Shown here: piece after piece, positions 32,301 to 38,829 of the stretch
How positions within the stretch are numbered: the first letter of the stretch is position 1
How the letters are laid out: each line of letters opens with the position of its first letter
Assembly (NCBI GenBank): GCA_037893245.1
Contig: JBAIAA010000103.1
Coordinates: 186,001 to 250,000 of the forward strand
Direction of reading: 5' to 3'
Origin: Crossaster papposus
Taxonomy: Eukaryota > Echinodermata > Asteroidea > Velatida > Solasteridae
Length of the DNA stretch: 64,000 nucleotides
Notes under the pieces: generated by a model
Told to the model about the DNA's origin: nothing
What the model saw: only the letters and a program-made list of their open reading frames with translations
Databases searched by the model: none
Position numbers and translations under genes: made by a program

Positions 32301-32648
32301 AGTAATCAATTGTTTTGTAATAGTTTCTGTTGTAAAATCGAATGTTAGAAAAAAACCAATGAGCCGTAAAGAAATGAGTTTGAGAATTCTGATGTAGAAG
32401 TCGTGTAGAGTTTAACATTCGTCAGCTCATTGCCTTTGGTAAATACCTCTTTTTTTTAATGGCAGCTTCCAGGCAGCCTGCAGGTGCGGCTGCAGAACTG
32501 CGAGAACTGGGCCCCACCAAATCTGACCAAAGGGGAGGTCACCTCCTACCATTCCTCTGTGCTGCTCAAGTGGCTGAAGAGACTGCAGTTTAAGATGGGC
32601 CAGATTGAGATACAGTCGTCTGCGGCGGCGCAGTTCTACACCGTCTAA
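7073..32648 (+). CDS. UNC80: UNC80 homologue, C-terminal third (20 exons joined; NALCN channel complex subunit)
   Basis: UNC80 is a very large cytoplasmic helical-repeat scaffold that binds the NALCN sodium-leak channel and UNC79 and sets neuronal resting excitability (family knowledge). Here 20 exons with GT-AG borders join in matching phases into 1,053 codons including the stop, with no internal stop. Recognisable segments in order are LRHLSVLMGYNQVEKC, DYTLWFLEP, SFFSPFEKSK with RFRSKK, VVLSTLVHRDPELAAPLLL, KQFLRCTLHQLAPNGIFPQ, ALKFKSSLPD, DLHTLTKVK, NRYLPWLYHPP, VRLLSWLLLGSLTHS and the C-terminus KMGQIEIQSS...FYTV. The product is rich in amphipathic helices and has no signal peptide. Family members are near 3,200 residues, so the N-terminal two thirds lie upstream of the window. 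The sister scaffold UNC79 is the main alternative; I could not align either. Join: 7073-7198, 7678-7860, 8954-9119, 10176-10357, 13975-14157, 16496-16917, 17408-17548, 18484-18522, 19742-19857, 21327-21412, 22873-23040, 23795-23974, 24466-24753, 25127-25308, 26997-27162, 27417-27500, 28770-28910, 29745-29822, 32250-32294, 32466-32648. Confidence 0.8.
7678..7860 (+). CDS. UNC80: UNC80 exon (61 codons), parent of the downstream exon array
   Basis: It opens MLDHNVKVGNVLLPMIMEL and includes DYTLWFLEPHCRHSWLMSIL, ending LYK before GTAAGG. Phase 0 at both ends. Its 3' half (from 7768) plus about 46 bp of intron is the unit repeated seven more times downstream. An internal CCCCAG at 7765-7770 could act as a second acceptor, and this is the position used as the 5' edge of every repeat copy. 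Confidence 0.82.
7768..8835 (+). repeat. Tandem array of eight half-exon plus intron units (140/141 bp)
   Basis: Units begin with CAGG at 7768 (in the exon), 7907, 8047, 8187, 8327, 8467, 8608 and 8749. Each downstream copy carries a CAG acceptor, a 90-nt open or once-open segment encoding DMQPHDYTLWFLEP...LYK, and, except in the last, a donor GTAGGG. Copies at 8047, 8187 and 8327 have TGA in place of TGG (tryptophan). Copies at 7907, 8467, 8608 and 8749 have no stop. The last copy diverges after ATCATACTC and has lost its donor. Every intact copy is phase 0 at both ends, so inclusion would add 30 residues without a frameshift. Confidence 0.92.
8954..9119 (+). CDS. UNC80: UNC80 exon (55 codons plus 1 nt)
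   Basis: The exon reads YNFDQLELKAEMKSLMRITI and continues NTLEAQRHQCKPKRPEPPTP before donor GTGGGC. Acceptor GATTACAG. Starts phase 0 and ends with one extra base, which the next exon at 10176 completes. It follows the LYK end of the parent exon at 7860 directly in frame, so the tandem copies can be skipped entirely. Confidence 0.82.
9203..9530. mobile_element. TTAA MITE family B copy
   Basis: Bounded by TTAAAGGTGGGATACACCATT and GTGTATCCTACCTTTAA. Contains a poly-G tract at about 9266-9281. Intronic, after exon 8954-9119. Confidence 0.85.
9867..9897 (+). repeat. Short interstitial telomere-like repeat
   Basis: AGGGTTAGGGTTTAGGTTAG then GGTTAGGGTAT: four to five TTAGGG units with one variation. 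A shorter example (GGGTTAGGGTTAGGGT) is at 45269-45284. Confidence 0.85.
10176..10357 (+). CDS. UNC80: UNC80 exon, acidic low-complexity linker (about 60 codons)
   Basis: After completing a glutamate codon it reads SSLIQAMGEAEEQENGEEVS, then a Ser/Pro-rich stretch, ending DMLFVPEEE before GTAAGC. The acceptor is TTCACAG. Composition (Glu, Ser, Pro, Ala) predicts disorder. The exon is well framed between 9119 and 13975. Confidence 0.78.
10427..13901. mobile_element. TIR-bounded element carrying the 23-bp minisatellite (hAT-like ends)
   Basis: The left end starts CAGAGTTGTAACGAG and the right end finishes with the inverse of CAGAGTTGTAATGAA. Both ends lead into degenerate GAGTC/GACTC-rich sequence in opposite orientation, which then grades into the tandem array. 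CAGAG termini are typical of hAT elements, but no 8-bp target duplication is visible, so the superfamily is uncertain. No transposase is present. It lies wholly in the intron between exons 10176-10357 and 13975-14157. Confidence 0.6.
10541..13427. repeat. 23-bp minisatellite, about 125 copies, with higher-order structure
   Basis: The unit is TATACTCGAGTCGAGTCG followed by CAGTG or CCGTG. CAGTG dominates the left part and CCGTG the right part; a run of TATACCCGAG variants occupies about 11690-11950. One 17-bp short unit lies near 10656. Because 23 is not a multiple of three and the unit has no stop on the plus strand, all three plus-strand frames stay open for hundreds of codons; these are artefacts, not genes. 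Each unit carries three or four CpG. Confidence 0.97.
13975..14157 (+). CDS. UNC80: UNC80 exon, acidic linker (61 codons)
   Basis: The exon reads VTALTIKKSNLSFVASTIVE, then an acidic run EVEEENEETVEALEPL, ending SAQTVPR before GTCAGT. Acceptor TTGAAG after a T-rich tract. Phase 0 at both ends. It follows the giant minisatellite intron. Confidence 0.76.
14400..14575 (+). mobile_element. LINE 3' tail fragment with CACTCA repeat end
   Basis: Ends GGCGTTAAACCCTAAACTCACTCACTCA after CGTGAATATGGCCACTGATG. The same tail is at 33085-33262. This organisation is typical of CR1/L2-type LINE 3' ends; no reverse transcriptase frame is present. Confidence 0.7.
14754..15129. mobile_element. TTAA MITE family B, near full length
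   Basis: Left end TTAAAGGTAGGATACACCATT, right end GGTGTATCCTACCTCTAA. About 375 bp, with GCGATCGC-like centre lost. The TIRs extend tens of bases inward, so the transcript would fold into a long hairpin. Confidence 0.88.
15150..15700. mobile_element. TTAA MITE family B copy, split by a family A insertion
   Basis: Family B sequence is seen on both sides of the family A element at 15349-15590. It lies right next to another B copy (14754-15129), in opposite orientation. Ends are diverged. Confidence 0.75.
15349..15590. mobile_element. TTAA MITE family A, complete, nested inside a family B copy
   Basis: The element is bounded by TTAACCAGTTCGCGCCGG and its inverse. Removing it with one TTAA leaves AACAAGAACAGC-TTAA-GAACCACTGC, which matches uninterrupted family B sequence near 38687 and 51926. 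This documents insertion at TTAA with target duplication. Confidence 0.9.
15864..15930 (+). repeat. Three direct repeats of a 22-bp unit
   Basis: ATGAATTAGCATGACCTCCA occurs three times in a row, followed by a break. Intronic, between exons 14157 and 16496. A second short array, CCAATCATAACAG three times, lies at 16117-16155. Confidence 0.85.
16496..16917 (+). CDS. UNC80: UNC80 exon (largest in the window), basic region
   Basis: It opens VVTEMAKVERQALEPTLMSA and contains SFFSPFEKSKLQPRFRSKKQ, followed by RKMGVATIS. Two glycine-rich runs come next, then a lysine-rich segment, ending DKNFMALT plus two bases before GTAGAT. Acceptor CTTGCTCAG. GC content is clearly higher than the flanking intron. 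The glycine and lysine runs predict a flexible, charged loop between structured segments. Confidence 0.82.
17138..17264. mobile_element. TTAA MITE family A, 5'-truncated fragment
   Basis: The 3' half of the family with right end CCGGCGCGTACTGGTTAA. The left TIR is missing. Confidence 0.7.
17408..17548 (+). CDS. UNC80: UNC80 exon, helical repeat segment
   Basis: Completing an arginine codon, it reads CTDCGVLLEEYDDDTVSLAI, then VVLSTLVHRDPELAAPLLLE and MLQVVA. Phase 2 at both ends; acceptor TCTTCAG, donor GTAACG. The HRDPELAAPLLLEML stretch is one of the most recognisable parts of the protein. Confidence 0.85.
17591..17828. mobile_element. TTAA MITE family A, diverged, inverted copy
   Basis: The left end TCAACCAGTTTGCACCGG is mutated and the right end reads GTCGCGAACTGGTTAA. 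The family body is in reverse orientation. It lies in the intron after exon 17408-17548, 43 bp past the donor. Confidence 0.75.
18116..18320. mobile_element. TTAA MITE family B, 3'-truncated
   Basis: Left end TTAAAGGTAGGATACACCATT is intact; sequence leaves the family after GAACGCTGTTTTT. Confidence 0.75.
18484..18522 (+). CDS. UNC80: UNC80 micro-exon (39 nt)
   Basis: The peptide RIASGIFSPWQAER is spread over phase-2 borders, with acceptor CATGCTAG and a consensus donor GTAAGT. Its phase links the exons at 17408 and 19742 exactly; without it the join would lose 13 residues but keep frame, so it could be a cassette exon. Confidence 0.75.
19742..19857 (+). CDS. UNC80: UNC80 exon with conserved LRCTLHQLAPNGIFPQLF
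   Basis: The exon reads FGSPPGHCCTVAKQFLRCTL, then HQLAPNGIFPQLFLSKIE, before donor GTAAGC. Acceptor TTCTAG. It ends one base into a codon that the exon at 21327 completes as aspartate. A SINE begins only a few bases past its donor. Confidence 0.85.
19862..20062 (+). mobile_element. tRNA-derived SINE directly after a UNC80 splice donor
   Basis: Box A-like TGGTCCAATGGTTACC and box B GGTTCGAATCC are followed by the conserved body TTGGGCAAGACACTTTACC and GGAGTGTATAAATGGGTACC. It begins 4-8 bp past the donor GTAAGC of exon 19742-19857. Confidence 0.8.
20286..20572 (+). repeat. 37-bp tandem repeat, about 7.5 copies
   Basis: Unit GCGATGCTACTATTTTTTAC plus CTTACCTTAACTGCTCT. The first copies are shorter or variable. 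Intronic between exons 19857 and 21327. Confidence 0.92.
21327..21412 (+). CDS. UNC80: UNC80 exon (86 nt)
   Basis: The exon reads DGDFLKTMAVALTDFSDLSP, then MDAVSFLLE, before donor GTCAGT. Acceptor CTCACTTAG. It joins in frame to GLNEKKTLPSL at 22873. The alternating hydrophobic pattern fits an amphipathic helix pair. Confidence 0.8.
22085..22450. repeat. Inverted pair of tRNA-like SINEs
   Basis: A minus-strand copy (about 22100-22200) and a plus-strand copy (about 22320-22445) face each other around a unique 120-bp loop. Shared elements are GGGCAAGATAGCT, GGTAGAGC, GGTATGG and GGGAGGCCGCC. The pair could fold into a long hairpin in the UNC80 pre-mRNA. Not functional tRNA genes: the acceptor stem does not close. 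Confidence 0.82.
22873..23040 (+). CDS. UNC80: UNC80 exon (56 codons)
   Basis: The exon reads GLNEKKTLPSLRVLIVLMNL, continues AEYMENLPLEGSTAWGTLIP and ends FFRKLVFALPEN before GTGAGT. Acceptor CTGCTCCCAG. Phase 0 at both ends. About 45 bp of its 3' end with the donor appears to recur near 45648-45692. Confidence 0.83.
23150..23385 (+). mobile_element. LINE 3' end with reverse-transcriptase C-terminal peptide and ATT tail
   Basis: The peptide VHFKSLLKTYLMSQIF before a stop at 23284 resembles the typical last residues of CR1/RTE-type ORF2 proteins. It is followed by GCGCCTTGAGCACC, GTGCGCTTTACAAATC and an (ATT)n tail, a common LINE 3' end pattern. 5'-truncated. Confidence 0.65.
23795..23974 (+). 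CDS. UNC80: UNC80 exon (60 codons)
   Basis: The exon reads CDTNDLFRIMLVLLKSPATK, then TLGILLDPMTKLIGFVLQKC and ends DICSLCNRIFVK before GTATCT. Acceptor ATTCACAG. Phase 0 at both ends. Leucine-rich helical character continues from the previous exon. Confidence 0.83.
24116..24370. mobile_element. TTAA MITE family A, inverted, diverged
   Basis: Bounded by TTAACCAGTTTGCG and CATGAACTGGTTAA. The body is more diverged than other copies. It ends 95 bp before UNC80 exon 24466-24753. Confidence 0.75.
24466..24753 (+). CDS. UNC80: UNC80 exon (96 codons)
   Basis: The exon opens ERERQSVARCIVMEFVSALK with FKSSLPDINLIQLVQFICLD, and after a variable acidic stretch ends MKQYLNDAIEYVGDLHTLTK then VK before GTATGG. 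Acceptor TTCTACAG. Phase 0 at both ends. The DLHTLTKVK motif strongly supports the family call. Confidence 0.85.
25127..25308 (+). CDS. UNC80: UNC80 exon with NRYLPWLYHPP
   Basis: The exon reads DKMKGGSHQNLNEDTLGSQL, then KAGVAQIIALEF and ends NRYLPWLYHPPSSVQQ plus two bases of a glycine codon before GTAAGA. Acceptor TTCTCAG. The exon at 26997 completes the codon. Confidence 0.85.
25396..25636. mobile_element. TTAA MITE family A, complete copy
   Basis: Bounded by TTAACCAGTTTGCGCC and GGCGCGAACTGGTTAA, 241 bp, same orientation as the copy at 15349. Intronic, 88 bp past the donor of exon 25127-25308. Confidence 0.85.
26194..26356. mobile_element. Hairpin MITE with ATATGTGACC-type ends
   Basis: The arms TGACCCAGCACGAGTAAATG, continuing GAGACACTTTGCGGC, are near-perfect inverses over about 70 bp, with a short loop centred near 26275. 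Intronic. Confidence 0.88.
26559..26952. mobile_element. TTAA MITE family C (TIR GGATCGTATACGTTTGGTAA)
   Basis: Left TTAAATGGATCGTATACGTTT, right AACGTATACGATCCCTTTAA, 394 bp. It ends 44 bp before UNC80 exon 26997-27162, so its right arm supplies sequence close to the branch point and acceptor. Confidence 0.85.
26997..27162 (+). CDS. UNC80: UNC80 exon with RLLSWLLLGSLTHS
   Basis: The exon reads PKEFIDCIAHVRLLSWLLLG, then SLTHSGVCPIQ and ends SNHIGDHVQ before GTGAGT. Acceptor CTGTCCAG. A TTAA-type inverted-repeat element ends only 44 bp upstream of the exon. Confidence 0.85.
27417..27500 (+). CDS. UNC80: UNC80 exon (28 codons)
   Basis: The exon reads VILAGFAEQSKASVLHMSSL then FHVFILCQ, before GTAAAA. 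Acceptor TTTTAG. Phase 0 at both ends. Confidence 0.82.
27915..28195 (-). mobile_element. tRNA-derived SINE, minus strand
   Basis: On the minus strand it has box A-like TTGGCGTAGCGGTT and box B GGGTTCGAACCCC, and ends in an AATAAA-like A-rich tail. It directly abuts the TTCTTACCC array. Confidence 0.8.
28207..28610 (+). repeat. TTGCTTCTTACCC array changing from 13-bp to 20-bp unit
   Basis: Left part (to about 28362) is a 13-bp unit CTTGCTTCTTACC or CTTGCTTCCTACC. From about 28362 on the unit is 20 bp, TTGCTTCTTGCTTCTTACCC. All three plus frames stay open, so the apparent leucine/proline-rich ORFs there are artefacts. Lies in the UNC80 intron 27501-28769. Confidence 0.92.
28770..28910 (+). 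CDS. UNC80: UNC80 exon (47 codons)
   Basis: The exon reads LWTMYCEQMASINPPQSDQH, then NTAMMSVMDFWGRVTPGVLQ and LLSHSKV before the consensus donor GTAAGT. Acceptor TTGTTGTAG. Phase 0 at both ends. Confidence 0.84.
29745..29822 (+). CDS. UNC80: UNC80 exon (26 codons)
   Basis: The exon reads LADMVNLHFLSLMEALQECN then SSVLTK before GTATAA. Acceptor TTGGTTTCAG. Phase 0 at both ends. The intron after it is enlarged by a nested transposon block (29944-31814). Confidence 0.83.
29985..30332. mobile_element. TTAA MITE family B nested in the 29944-31814 element
   Basis: Bounded by TTAAAGGTAGGATACACCATT and GGTGTATAATACCTTTAA. Removing it restores CGACTCATC-TTAA-GACTTAGGACGAG. The solo copy at 45690 reads CGACTCATCTTGGGACTTAGG across the same point. 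Confidence 0.9.
30742..31653. mobile_element. pogo/Tigger-like MITE (TIR AGTCAACTCCCGTTA)
   Basis: Left TATAGTCAACTCCCGTTATA, right inverse of ACAGTCGACTCCCGTTAGTA. TA flanks fit a TA target duplication. The CTCCCGTTATAACGAAC end is typical of Tigger elements (family knowledge). No transposase frame survives. Confidence 0.75.
32250..32294 (+). CDS. UNC80: UNC80 micro-exon (15 codons)
   Basis: The exon reads LFPMWSSILFSYPSK between acceptor TTGTTGCAG and donor GTAAGC. Phase 0 at both ends, linking LTK at 29822 with LPGSLQ at 32466. Confidence 0.78.
32466..32648 (+). CDS. UNC80: UNC80 terminal exon with stop codon
   Basis: The exon reads LPGSLQVRLQNCENWAPPNL, then a linker, WLKRLQFKMGQIEIQSSAAA and QFYTV before TAA. 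Acceptor AATGGCAG after a T-rich tract. The last four residues (FYTV, hydrophobic at positions 0 and -2) would fit a class II PDZ ligand; that is inference only. A poly(A) signal was not placed with confidence; AATAAA-type words occur near 35278 and 36100. Confidence 0.85.
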   Translation, partial: LPGSLQVRLQNCENWAPPNLTKGEVTSYHSSVLLKWLKRLQFKMGQIEIQSSAAAQFYTV

Positions 32649-33084
32649 AAATAGTGGAGGTTAAAGTTTTTTAGAGTTGAGTTGTGGATGTTTGTGACAT
32701 GTCACTATGAAATGATAATCAAGTTGGAAATACAGTTTGCACTACAGTGGAGCAAACGTAACATTTGAAGGGGTAGTCGCTTTTAAAAATATTTTTAAAA
32801 TGTTTTTTGTGTGTTCTGGTGAACCTTAAACTTTAATTTTGTTCTATCAATCTTTTCTAAACTCCATTCATAAAAAGATAGGGCAGTTTAGCCATTCCTA
32901 TTGGTCGAGAGCCTGTCATGTGGGTGGATTTAAATGGCCGATAAAACACCAACTGGTTTTAAACACTTTTCCGGTGTCACATTAATTTGGACTCCTATGA
33001 AGTCTGGTGTGCTTTGCCCATTATTGGTTAAACTCTTGCACACCATGTACCATAGTATGTATTTTATAGTCCTTTATAGTATAT

Positions 33085-33262
33085 TTCACATGCGATAATT
33101 GTTCCTTCTGACTCCGAGTTCTTATATTCTCCACAGTTCACTTGATTGTCTTTTTTGTTACTAACTATTGTCTTATATTTGTACACATTCCCGCCGTGAA
33201 TATGGCCACTGATGCCGGTACGGCGTTAAACCCAAAACTCACTCACTCACTCACTATTTCAC
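33085..33262 (+). mobile_element. LINE 3' tail fragment, second copy
   Basis: Closely matches 14400-14575 and ends in CACTCACTCACTCA. It lies 440 bp beyond the UNC80 stop codon. Confidence 0.7.
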
Positions 33263-34781
33263 ATGCCATGCGCACCTTTATCTTCATATAAAGAGATTTT
33301 AGCACTTCTCATGTGAGGCAACATGAAGTCAAACTGTATAATTGTTTACTTATTTTGAGTTTCCTCAGGTTTTCAACATAAAACCAGCCAGCACATACAG
33401 GGTGAGTAAACAAAATAGGTGGAGAAGTATTAAAGTCGACAATGCTTTTGGCTTGATACAGATTTATAAATGTCCTTATTTGGGTGCAAAGTTACATACA
33501 TTGAAGCGAGTCTACCCCTTTTTTTGCAGCTGTCCATGGTGCAGCAAGTGTGTAGCAAGTGTGAGCGTACGGTCTGGGCCCAAGACTGGGTTGTTATTGT
33601 TTTTTGTGGATGTACACCTTGTCCCACCCGAGAACAATGCATAGTGTGCGCTTGCCAAACATATCAATGTACAGAGCACACAAAAATACTAAAGAATACT
33701 AATCCAAGTTATTTGAAATTGAGATTTCTAAATCGTGTCATTTTGTCACAGTAGACCAACAAAATAGACGTTCTTTCATATTATTCAAGTTATTTTACCA
33801 AAATAGTTCTAGAAATAATTTAATATTTTGGTTAAGTTTAGTGAACTTTTTTTTACTCACCCCATGGGAATTGAACTCTCTGCTTCGCCTAGGTTGCCAT
33901 TTTACCCCTCGATGTACAAACCACCACAGACCACATCACAGCAGATAACAATTGTATATTAAATGAGCAGTAATGCCAGTCCACAGTGGCATTGATTTTC
34001 TGCTTCATGAATGCAAATATTTCTGATGCCTCATATTTTTAGAATATTTACTGTAAATTCCTGAAAATATATTGGGTTCTTCATCCCTGATAAATAATTG
34101 TACTTAATTGTCATTGCTAACGTTAACCCTTCTTTCAAAAAAATACCATTACTGAACTGTTGGTGAATAACAGTCTTCAGCATCCTGTGAAATAATGACA
34201 CCTGTAGGATTTTTCTAGTGCTGGTCGGCCAACCAGCTTTGGAAAAAAAAAAACTTTTTTTTTCTTCAAATACTGCTCACAATTTATCAATTTTATTTAG
34301 TCTGCATTTTCTTTGCAATTGCTCACACATCTGTGAACAGGTAAAAAACAGCTAGAACGATTCCCTGACCTTACAATTCCCCAACATCTATAAATTGCGT
34401 TGTTTCATCGCAAGTGGGGTTAAAGAACATGTTCTTTCCTTGGTTTTTCCAGCCTCTACGAACTCAAAATTTCAATCAAGTCAGTTTAACAATATTTGCT
34501 ATACAATACTAACCCCCAAATCCATTTATTTTTTAAACTTACAGCAAAAACCAAATGTTGTATATTCCCTGTAAGCACGGTTCATAGAGTCTGGAAAGTA
34601 AATTTGAACACAAATTTGTGTTGTCACGTCAGATATTAACACGGCAAATTGGCAAAGTTGAAAGCATTTCAAATCGTCGAATTTGATTCTCATTAGCGTG
34701 AAGTACAAACCGACCTTTACACAAATACATGTACTGTATGTATATGGAGTATTTTGTATTAATGTACATGTACTGTGTAAC

Positions 34782-35033
34782 TTAAAGGTATATGTAGGAT
34801 ACACCAATTGCAGACATCAACAGATTTTACTACAGAATTATTAAGAAATATTTTACGTATTTAAAAGTAAATAATGATTGTAGGCATTCAGCCAAATTTG
34901 GTTGAAAACCAAAGCCGTTTTTCTTGTGTTTTTTCCCCCTCTGCATCCATGATTGTAAAACTTTGGACAGGTCCCCCAAATCCACCCATTCCTGATAATT
35001 CAAGCAATTATTAATGGTGTATCCTACCTTTAA
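34782..35033. mobile_element. TTAA MITE family B, internally deleted
   Basis: Left TTAAAGGTATATGTAGGAT, right GGTGTATCCTACCTTTAA. The left end carries a small local duplication. Downstream of the UNC80 stop. Confidence 0.8.
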
Positions 35034-37593
35034 AGAACATCACTTGATTGAAGTTTGAGTGAATATAAAAGCTGATAACAGTAATTTGTATTTCAATTTT
35101 GAGATTGCTTTTAAATGAAATTATAAGATCACGTATAGTGCATTGTTTAGTGACATGTTTTCATCTGCCCCCACAAGTTCTTATTATGTAATGTAGCAGT
35201 ATTTATCTTGTGAATTGGTAAAATATGTCACCTTGTTTCAATAATCAAAACATCTGAACTCCTTTTATGAAAAATATGAATAAATACTAATTTTCTTGGC
35301 ATCTCTTGGTTTAAATAGATGAATAATTAATTTGATTTGTGTATTGTTAATTTGTAGAATACTTCAAATCGATAAATCGTATTTAATGAAAAATAATAAT
35401 ATTTATTGTTGCGTGCTATTTTATTTTGAGGTAAAGTATTTAGGATCATTATCTGTGGATGATAAACATTTTTGTGGAGTACAATTTAATGTGCATGTTA
35501 AATTTAGCAGTTTTTATATTTATTGGTGAACAAAAATTGTCTTGTTTTAAGAATCAAAGAAAACATCTCCTTCTTATATAATAATAATTATGTATTGTTG
35601 ATTGCTAATTCTCTTAAGGAATTTAGTATTGAAAGAATTTAAAATAGAAGATTGATAACAAAAATAAATAAAAAAATGATTGTACTAGGGGCTAGATTGC
35701 ACCACGAATCTTGAGAATTTTTGCAGAAAGATATACCTTTAAGCCAATTTTTAAATCCACTAGAAAAAACAACACTCCAACTTAATGTGTTAGGCTTTTA
35801 AAACAAAAAATGTCCTTGTGCTAATTTTGAGTTTTATTTAAAAAATACAGAAGTTTTCTTTTAAATCAAAGCTGTTTTATTCTTATCCTTATCCCTATTT
35901 TAATGATAGTTTTATCAGCATTTTATCCGTTGTATTGTTTGTATTTAACATGTTTACATAGTTATATCACCGTCGTTGTTTTATATTGTTAATACCTCTA
36001 TACACTTTTTAAGTAATGTAATGATTGTATTTTTACAAGCAGGGCCCAAATGGAAATCAGTCTTGTTACTGATTTGGCTTACCCTAGGTAAATAACGGAA
36101 ATAAATAAACTTATCAGAAGTTTGAATTAGTGCAGTCTTGCTCTATAGTTGTCTGCCAGAAATATTTACTAAATAAATTAAGTATAACATTTGTGATTGT
36201 TAGGTTGTCAAATATGTATACATTAGCACAGTATTACAAAATACTTTTTAGTTGGTTTGAGCAGAAGGAATTAATAAAGAAATATGAGATATTGAAGATG
36301 TTTGTTTTTCATTTTGTTTCCCTCGACACAGTTTGAAGGGCTCTTTAGGTTCTATAATTAACAAGTGATGCTCAGATCGCAAGTGTCGCCTTCCCACCCC
36401 CCATAGTCGATGCCTATGTTTTGTGTAAAAAAAGACACTTCAAGTATATTTTGAACAATGACCTATAATGATTCCTACATGACCTTTGACCTAAATAACC
36501 AAATGAAGAATTGTCTTCACAGACAAGTATCACTGCATTCAAGTTTCATCAGATTCCATGAATGCATGTAAGTTGTAACTTTTTTTTTGAAAACTTGACA
36601 TACATACAGAGACCCCACGAATTAGGAGCGGGACATATCAGAGGGAAATTGAAAACGATTGTTTTATGTGGTTTTTGTGGGGTTTTTTGTTGGTGAAATT
36701 TTGGCGAATTAGGTACAGCACGGCACCCCACAGGGGCAGTATAATGTGCACACTTCATGATGAACATGAAAAGCCTTAATCAGTGAAGTTTCAATGACAA
36801 CATGAAAACAAAAATAACTGGATCTTATAATAATGCATGGTTGCATATTTAGAACAGGCAAACTTCCCTTAAAAATAGATTGATTGATAAATGACCACCC
36901 CCCCCCCACCCAACTCTAATCATTAACTGACTGACATTATTGCCAGAGCTTGACTGCCAGAGCTGGTTGTTAATCATCATACAGAAGTAAATGGGCTTGC
37001 CTCCTGCTATTGAAGTTTAATTGGGTTTGTCACAGAATTACTGAGTTGTTAGATATGCAAAATTGGAATTGACAGGAGTTTCTCAGGAGACAAGGTGAAA
37101 GGAGGAGGCGAGAAATAGAGGAGGCAACAAGGTAAGGAGATGTTTTTACTTTGTGCTAGACTATTAGCATTTGCCTTGTGTTTAAAATTGTTTAGTAAAC
37201 ATGGTAATGACTAAATGCTTCATAATTGAAGCAGTTTCTGGAAATTTTTCAAGACTGGGTAGAAGCTACCGGTATTTAAAAAAATGGGAAAAGCACAAAT
37301 TTTTGGTAGCATAAATAAATGTCATTAGTACAGGAAGAACAGGATGCTTGTAATGTACAACTTGAAATATATACATGTACTTAAAAATAGAATACACAAC
37401 ATTTGCAAACATAAACAAAATAAATGGCCAAAATTATGGCTGTCTGAAGCATCCTGTAAAAATAATGGCATCTAGCTGGTTTGCTAACATTTTCAAGGGG
37501 AATGGAATTTTTCTGTCGATTTCCAACACTGGTCGGTCGACCAGCGCTAAAAAAAAGAACCTGACTTTTTTCAAAAACTACTCCTAATTTGTG

Positions 37594-37995
37594 AGGGGTT
37601 TTGGCAAAATGAGACAGAACTGGGCAGAGGTTGAAATGAGGGTTCTTGAGTATTAGAAAAGAGGATAAAATTGTACTTGCAATGCTGTTTGTTGTTCTTC
37701 AACAAGATATTGCTGTGTAAATGTCGCATTTATCAACATGTCGCAAAAGTAAAATATTGAGAAAAAGGTCTATAAATCTTTGAGTTTTGTACATATCATA
37801 TAGAAAAATGCGAATTATTTTTCCTTAAAATCACTTTATTCTACTACTTTCATAATATTTCTAACAAAATTTACTTAGTGGGCATACCAAAGATAAAAAA
37901 TCTCAATAAATCTGAACATTAAAAAAATCTCAAACTTTTCACTATTTTGCAGTTTCCTCCACTATGCCCTGTGCCGTTTCATTTTGCCAAAACAC
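37594..37995. mobile_element. MITE with TTTTGGCAAAATGA ends, receptor duplicate 1
   Basis: Left GGTTTTGGCAAAATGAGACA, right inverse of GTTTTGGCAAAATGAAACGG. About 30-bp arms; the equivalent element is at 50801-51220 in duplicate 2. Confidence 0.75.
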
Positions 37996-38144
37996 ATACT
38001 TAAATTGTTTAATATTTAGTAATTCCACATTTCTTTGCAATTGATTACACTATGAAGGGGTACAACTTATTCTCTGACCTTACAATTCCCCAACGTCTAC
38101 AAATTGCTTTGTTTCATCTTAAATGTAAGATACACCATTTGCAG

Positions 38145-38554
38145 ATATGTGGTCCTCTCCTACGAAACCCGACATAAGTCGCACAGGCTATTTCGAGATA
38201 CAGCTCGATCGTCAAAGTTGAAATGGGGTGGAAAATCTGGCGGACATCGATTTTAGTTTTTCATTATTTTGTTATTCTTTAATATAGTATGTATACTTAA
38301 CTTTAACCCTCAGTTAAACAAAATCAATTTTATTGATGAGAAAGTACCAAAATCATGCATTTATTGATGCAAACTGTGTCCTAAAAGTGGTAATTTACAT
38401 CGTCTTAAAATCTTCACAAAATTGGAAGTATGTATGGTATAAAGGTGGTTTTGGTACCAAATGAAAGCTGAAGATGTGTACTAAATGGAAATAACAATAT
38501 CTCACTTTTCAAAAAAACAACTTACGTCTGGTTTTGTGGGAGCAGGTCACATAT
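38145..38554. mobile_element. ATATGTGACC-type MITE nested in family B, receptor duplicate 1
   Basis: Ends ATATGTGGTCCTCTCC and AGCAGGTCACATAT. Family B left-arm sequence (TTAAATGTAAGATACACC) precedes it at 38119 and continues after it. The nest sits about 270 bp upstream of the receptor start codon. Confidence 0.85.
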
Positions 38555-38829
38555 TTAAAATCTTTACTACAGAAATATTAAGAAATATCTTACTTATTTT
38601 AAAGTAAATAATGATTGTAGGCATCCTGCAAAATGATCACGCTACATATCCCGTAATTGTTCCCTGACGGCAATCACGAAAAAAACAAGAACACCATAAG
38701 AACCACTGCCCAACTACGTACAGTGATGACTTTTCTGGTCTACATGGATAAGACTCGTACCTCTTCTTTGCTCCATTGTCAGATATACAGTCCATCTGAT
38801 GAAAAGGTAGCCGATGAAACCTGGCAAGC

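Larger units (their letters stand above)
32649..36689. other. UNC80 3' flank and intergenic sequence
   Basis: AT-rich, holding a LINE tail (33085-33262) and a family B MITE (34782-35033). Part of this is probably the UNC80 3' untranslated region, but its end cannot be fixed. No other gene is supported. Confidence 0.6.
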
